From NCBI GenBank assembly GCA_014825775.1, contig MVAQ01000006.1, positions 1 through 64,000 of the forward strand: 64,000 bases of DNA, in the 5' to 3' direction. The translations under genes were made by a program, and so were the position numbers. The stretch is from Krasilnikovozyma curviuscula. Its lineage: Eukaryota; Basidiomycota; Tremellomycetes; Cystofilobasidiales; Mrakiaceae. This document shows positions 61,415 through 64,000 of this stretch, piece by piece (positions within the stretch are counted from its first letter, which is position 1; each line of letters begins with the position of its first letter). Under the pieces are notes generated by a model. That model was not told the DNA's origin. It did not search any database and saw nothing but the letters and a program-made list of their open reading frames with translations.

Positions 61415-63880
61415 ATGGAGAGTAGGGCTCCTTTCAATGTTCCTCTCGCGAAAGAAGAAGCTTCACTGTCGAACCCTGTAATGGATCAAGAAGCTACCTT
61501 GCCCTCACCTCCAGGCTCAACTGAAGCGACGGATGACGACCACGTCCCAGCGAAAGCAGAGAATCCTTCAGCTCTCCAGCCCAATTTGGACTACTTCAAC
61601 ATCGAACAGACCCTCGATGTTCTTCAGAGACAGCAGGAGCAGGAAAAAGAACTGAAGCTCAGGTTGAAGCTGATCAAGGAACAGAATCACAGCGTATCTC
61701 CCTCAACATCAGCGCCGCCAGCTGACCATACTCCAGCCACCTCGAGCGTTACAGTGGCTTCAGAGAACGAGGAAGGAGCCCATCAAATGAGCGTCAGAGA
61801 ACTGTTTCCTCACGGGTTCCCAGCCCCACCTCCTGAGTTTGTCGAATACCCTGATACTGGACCTCTTGTGCCTGGTGATCAAGCGCTTGAACCTCATGGA
61901 GATTCTTCCGCCCACCGACGAACTCAACACCAGTCTGCTGCTGCTCGCTCTGAGAATGAGTCGGATGCTAAGAAGGTTGTCAAGGTGCGGTTTGTCTCTT
62001 GTTCCTCGTGCAGTTTGAAACGAGCGTGTGCTCACACCTTTCGTTCTCCGTCTTTTAGGCGACCAAAATCTTTGTTGGGGGCCTCCCTCTTGATACGACT
62101 ATTGAAGATCTTCGTCTTTGCTTTGAAAGATGCGGTATCATTTACAACATTGAGCTCAAGTAGGTTTTTTATTTTATATTCTCACATGTTTTCATCACCC
62201 TTCAACCACTGACGCTTTCCTTTTTACAACCAGGCAAGGGTACGCGTTTGTTGACTTTACTTCAGCTAGTGCTGCTGTTAGAGCAGTGGGATTCATGCAC
62301 AATGGATCGTTCATGGGAAAAAAGTAAGTTTCCCTTTTTTGTGCTTTTAGAGTTTGCCCAACAACTTGTTCACCTTGCGTTACTGCCCCATCAGAATCAA
62401 AGTAGAACCTTCCACTGGTGGAACTCGTACGGCTAGATTTGAATCAGATCGGAACCACTGCTTCAAATGCGGCGAAGATGGCCACTATGGAAAGGACTGT
62501 ACTAACCCTCCTCGTCAAGAAGGCAATGGTCTCGGTGGCTCTGAAAGGTCTGAAGCTGGCTCCTCTCTTACTGGAAGGATTAGTAACAACGCGGCCAGTA
62601 GACAGTCAAAAGTTTACGTTCCCCGCCCTCCAATTATTCGTCCTGCTGAAGATTTAAGAACACCTCTTCCTCCTGCTTCAAACTATTCTCAGCCGGCTCC
62701 CTCAGGCGGCTATCACTCTCAACCTCCATCATTGCTGCCTCAAAGATCCTATAGACCAGAATATGATGACCGAGATGGACGAGATAGAGGTCGTGACAGA
62801 GAGCGAGATTACTATGAGTCAAGATATCCTTCGAGAGGTCGATCAAGATCTCCACCACCAGCACCACCACTACTTGGATCAGACAGAAACTACATGGCTC
62901 CTCCTCCTCCTCGTTATGGCAATGCTTCTAGAGATCCTTATCCACATGCTCCACCACGTTCTGGTCGAGCACTACCTCCATCACCACCACCAAGAGATCC
63001 CTACTACTATTCAGAACGTGACAGAACTGGTCTACCACCACCACCTCAGAACAGTTACGATAGATTAATACCATCAAGAGATTCTTACTACTCTGGCCCA
63101 GGTGGCCCTGCCTCAAGAGATTCGTACTATCCTCCAGGAGATCGTCGTGACTTCAACTCAGGCTATCCATCTTCTACCCCTTCCTCCGGTATTGGATACA
63201 GTAATGGCGGAAGAGATTACGGCCGCTCAGACTATGGAGGACCTCCTGGTCCTGGATACGGCAGTGCATCTGGTGAATACTCTAGAGGAGGTAGAGACTA
63301 CCCACCAGGACCTCCACCTCCTGCATCTTCACGAGATTACTACCTCCCACCTCGAGACTCTTACCAGCAACCATCTCTTCCACCTTCAGCTGGTTCTGGT
63401 GTTGCGCCATACCGTGACTATCCTCCAAGAGACACAGGCCGAGACGGACGTGATGCGAGAGACACAAGAGATTACGATCGTGGCCCATTGGGTCCACCAG
63501 GTCCAGGAGCAAACTCTTCGTCTTACTTTTCAAGAGATGATTCGTACTCTCACCCAAGAAACGGATACGATGGCGGCGGTCCGGGTTCAAGAAGCAACGG
63601 CTCAGGTGGTGTTGATTCAAGAGGTAGCTATGGACAGCTACCAAGATCATTGCATCTATCATCTTCATCGTCGTATTCTCTTGCTCCCCCACCACGAGGA
63701 GTCAGCGGAAACCTCTCTGCAACATCTTTTGACAATTCTACTGGCTCAGGTGCGAACGACAGGGGGATCTGGGTCGACCGTGGTAGGTCTGGCGCTGGTG
63801 AGAACAGAGGGGCCTACAACCATCAAGGTAACAGTGGGCGGTCGTATGGTGGCGCTGGAGGCGGACGAGGTCCATACTAA
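61415..63880 (+). CDS. RRM and CCHC zinc-knuckle RNA-binding protein
   Basis: Exons 61415-61984, 62059-62159, 62234-62323 and 62395-63880 encode 748 residues. The N-terminal 190 residues are acidic and disordered with a short coiled coil (LDVLQRQQEQEKELKLRLKL). An RRM spans about 191-262, with RNP2 KIFVGGLPL and RNP1 QGYAFVDF. A zinc knuckle follows at 276-289 (CFKCGEDGHYGKDC, CX2CX4HX4C). The last 450 residues are rich in Arg, Ser, Tyr, Asp, Pro and Gly with RDRGRDRERD and many SRDSYY/SRDYY repeats. This RRM-knuckle-RS/RGG layout resembles splicing factors such as SRSF7 and is probably nuclear; a specific orthologue is not clear. An in-frame ATG at 61202 would add 71 residues. Confidence 0.85.
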
Positions 63881-63962
63881 AGGCCACACGAAGAGGTTAG
63901 CCGCTTATTACTCAGTCGTCTTCGAAACCTACAGAAGCTGACGCTCCCATATTTGAACAGAA

Positions 63963-63978
63963 TCTCTCATGTGAGAGA
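63963..63978 (+). other. Short hairpin in the 3' flank
   Basis: TCTCTC-ATGT-GAGAGA forms a perfect 6-bp stem with a four-base loop, about 80 nt after the stop of the RRM gene. It may be a 3'-UTR structure; its role is unknown. Confidence 0.4.
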
Positions 63979-64000
63979 CAGGGAAGCCATTTTACCCCAG

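Noticed and set aside
63102..63941. 279-codon plus-strand open frame overlapping the RRM gene tail
   Set aside because: It lies in the shifted frame of the repetitive SRDSYY/Pro/Gly region; its His/Leu/Thr-rich composition mirrors the coding frame and has no own start or splice context.

Overview
The window is nuclear DNA of an intron-rich fungus, most likely a basidiomycete. Nearly every gene is cut by 50-110 nt spliceosomal introns. A PriA-type secreted cysteine-rich protein, an ergosterol-pathway P450 and fungal-type transporters are present. Highly expressed genes (PAB1, ERG5, SEC53) favour CCA, GGA/GGT, AAC and GAG codons. A tremellomycete-like yeast would fit, but class and species cannot be fixed from this window. 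I rebuilt each gene by joining exons at GT-AG (twice GC-AG) sites so that frame and family conservation agree. Unless stated, gene spans run from start codon to stop codon.

Layout. 0-9 kb: a secreted Rds1-like ferritin-fold protein and a 26-exon ABCC transporter, both on +. 10-21 kb, all on -: a TMEM14-like membrane protein, phosphomannomutase SEC53, a 630-aa PriA-family secreted protein behind a 1.7-kb leader region, and an SPX-domain low-affinity phosphate transporter. 21-25 kb is less certain. It holds a membrane-anchored ubiquitin-fold (UBL3/MUB-like) protein and two or three small unassigned genes. 25-33 kb: an F-BAR/RhoGAP protein and a 1.2-kaa serine-rich protein transcribed head to head. 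33-40 kb: ERG5 (CYP61), the mitochondrial dicarboxylate carrier DIC1, and a glycerol-phosphatase-type HAD enzyme. 40.5 kb: an intron-containing tRNA-Asn. 41-48 kb, all on -: an IQM-like IQ-motif protein, a decayed copy of a permease first exon, Mediator MED10, and the intact amino-acid permease. 48-56 kb: tRNA 2'-phosphotransferase TPT1, a Pyp1-like HAD phosphatase, poly(A)-binding protein PAB1, and an unrecognised protein. 58-64 kb: a WEE1-family kinase and an RRM/zinc-knuckle RNA-binding protein.

Most genes are conserved housekeeping genes, with no operon-like co-function and no defence or secondary-metabolite cluster. The most unusual features are structural. Micro-exons are common, with internal coding exons of 5, 8, 10, 13, 15 and 17 nt. 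Two introns use the donor GCGAGT. A frameshifted relic of the permease first exon lies about 4 kb from its parent. The PriA-family protein has internally repeated cysteine modules. I found no mobile element, CRISPR array or convincing new multi-gene system.
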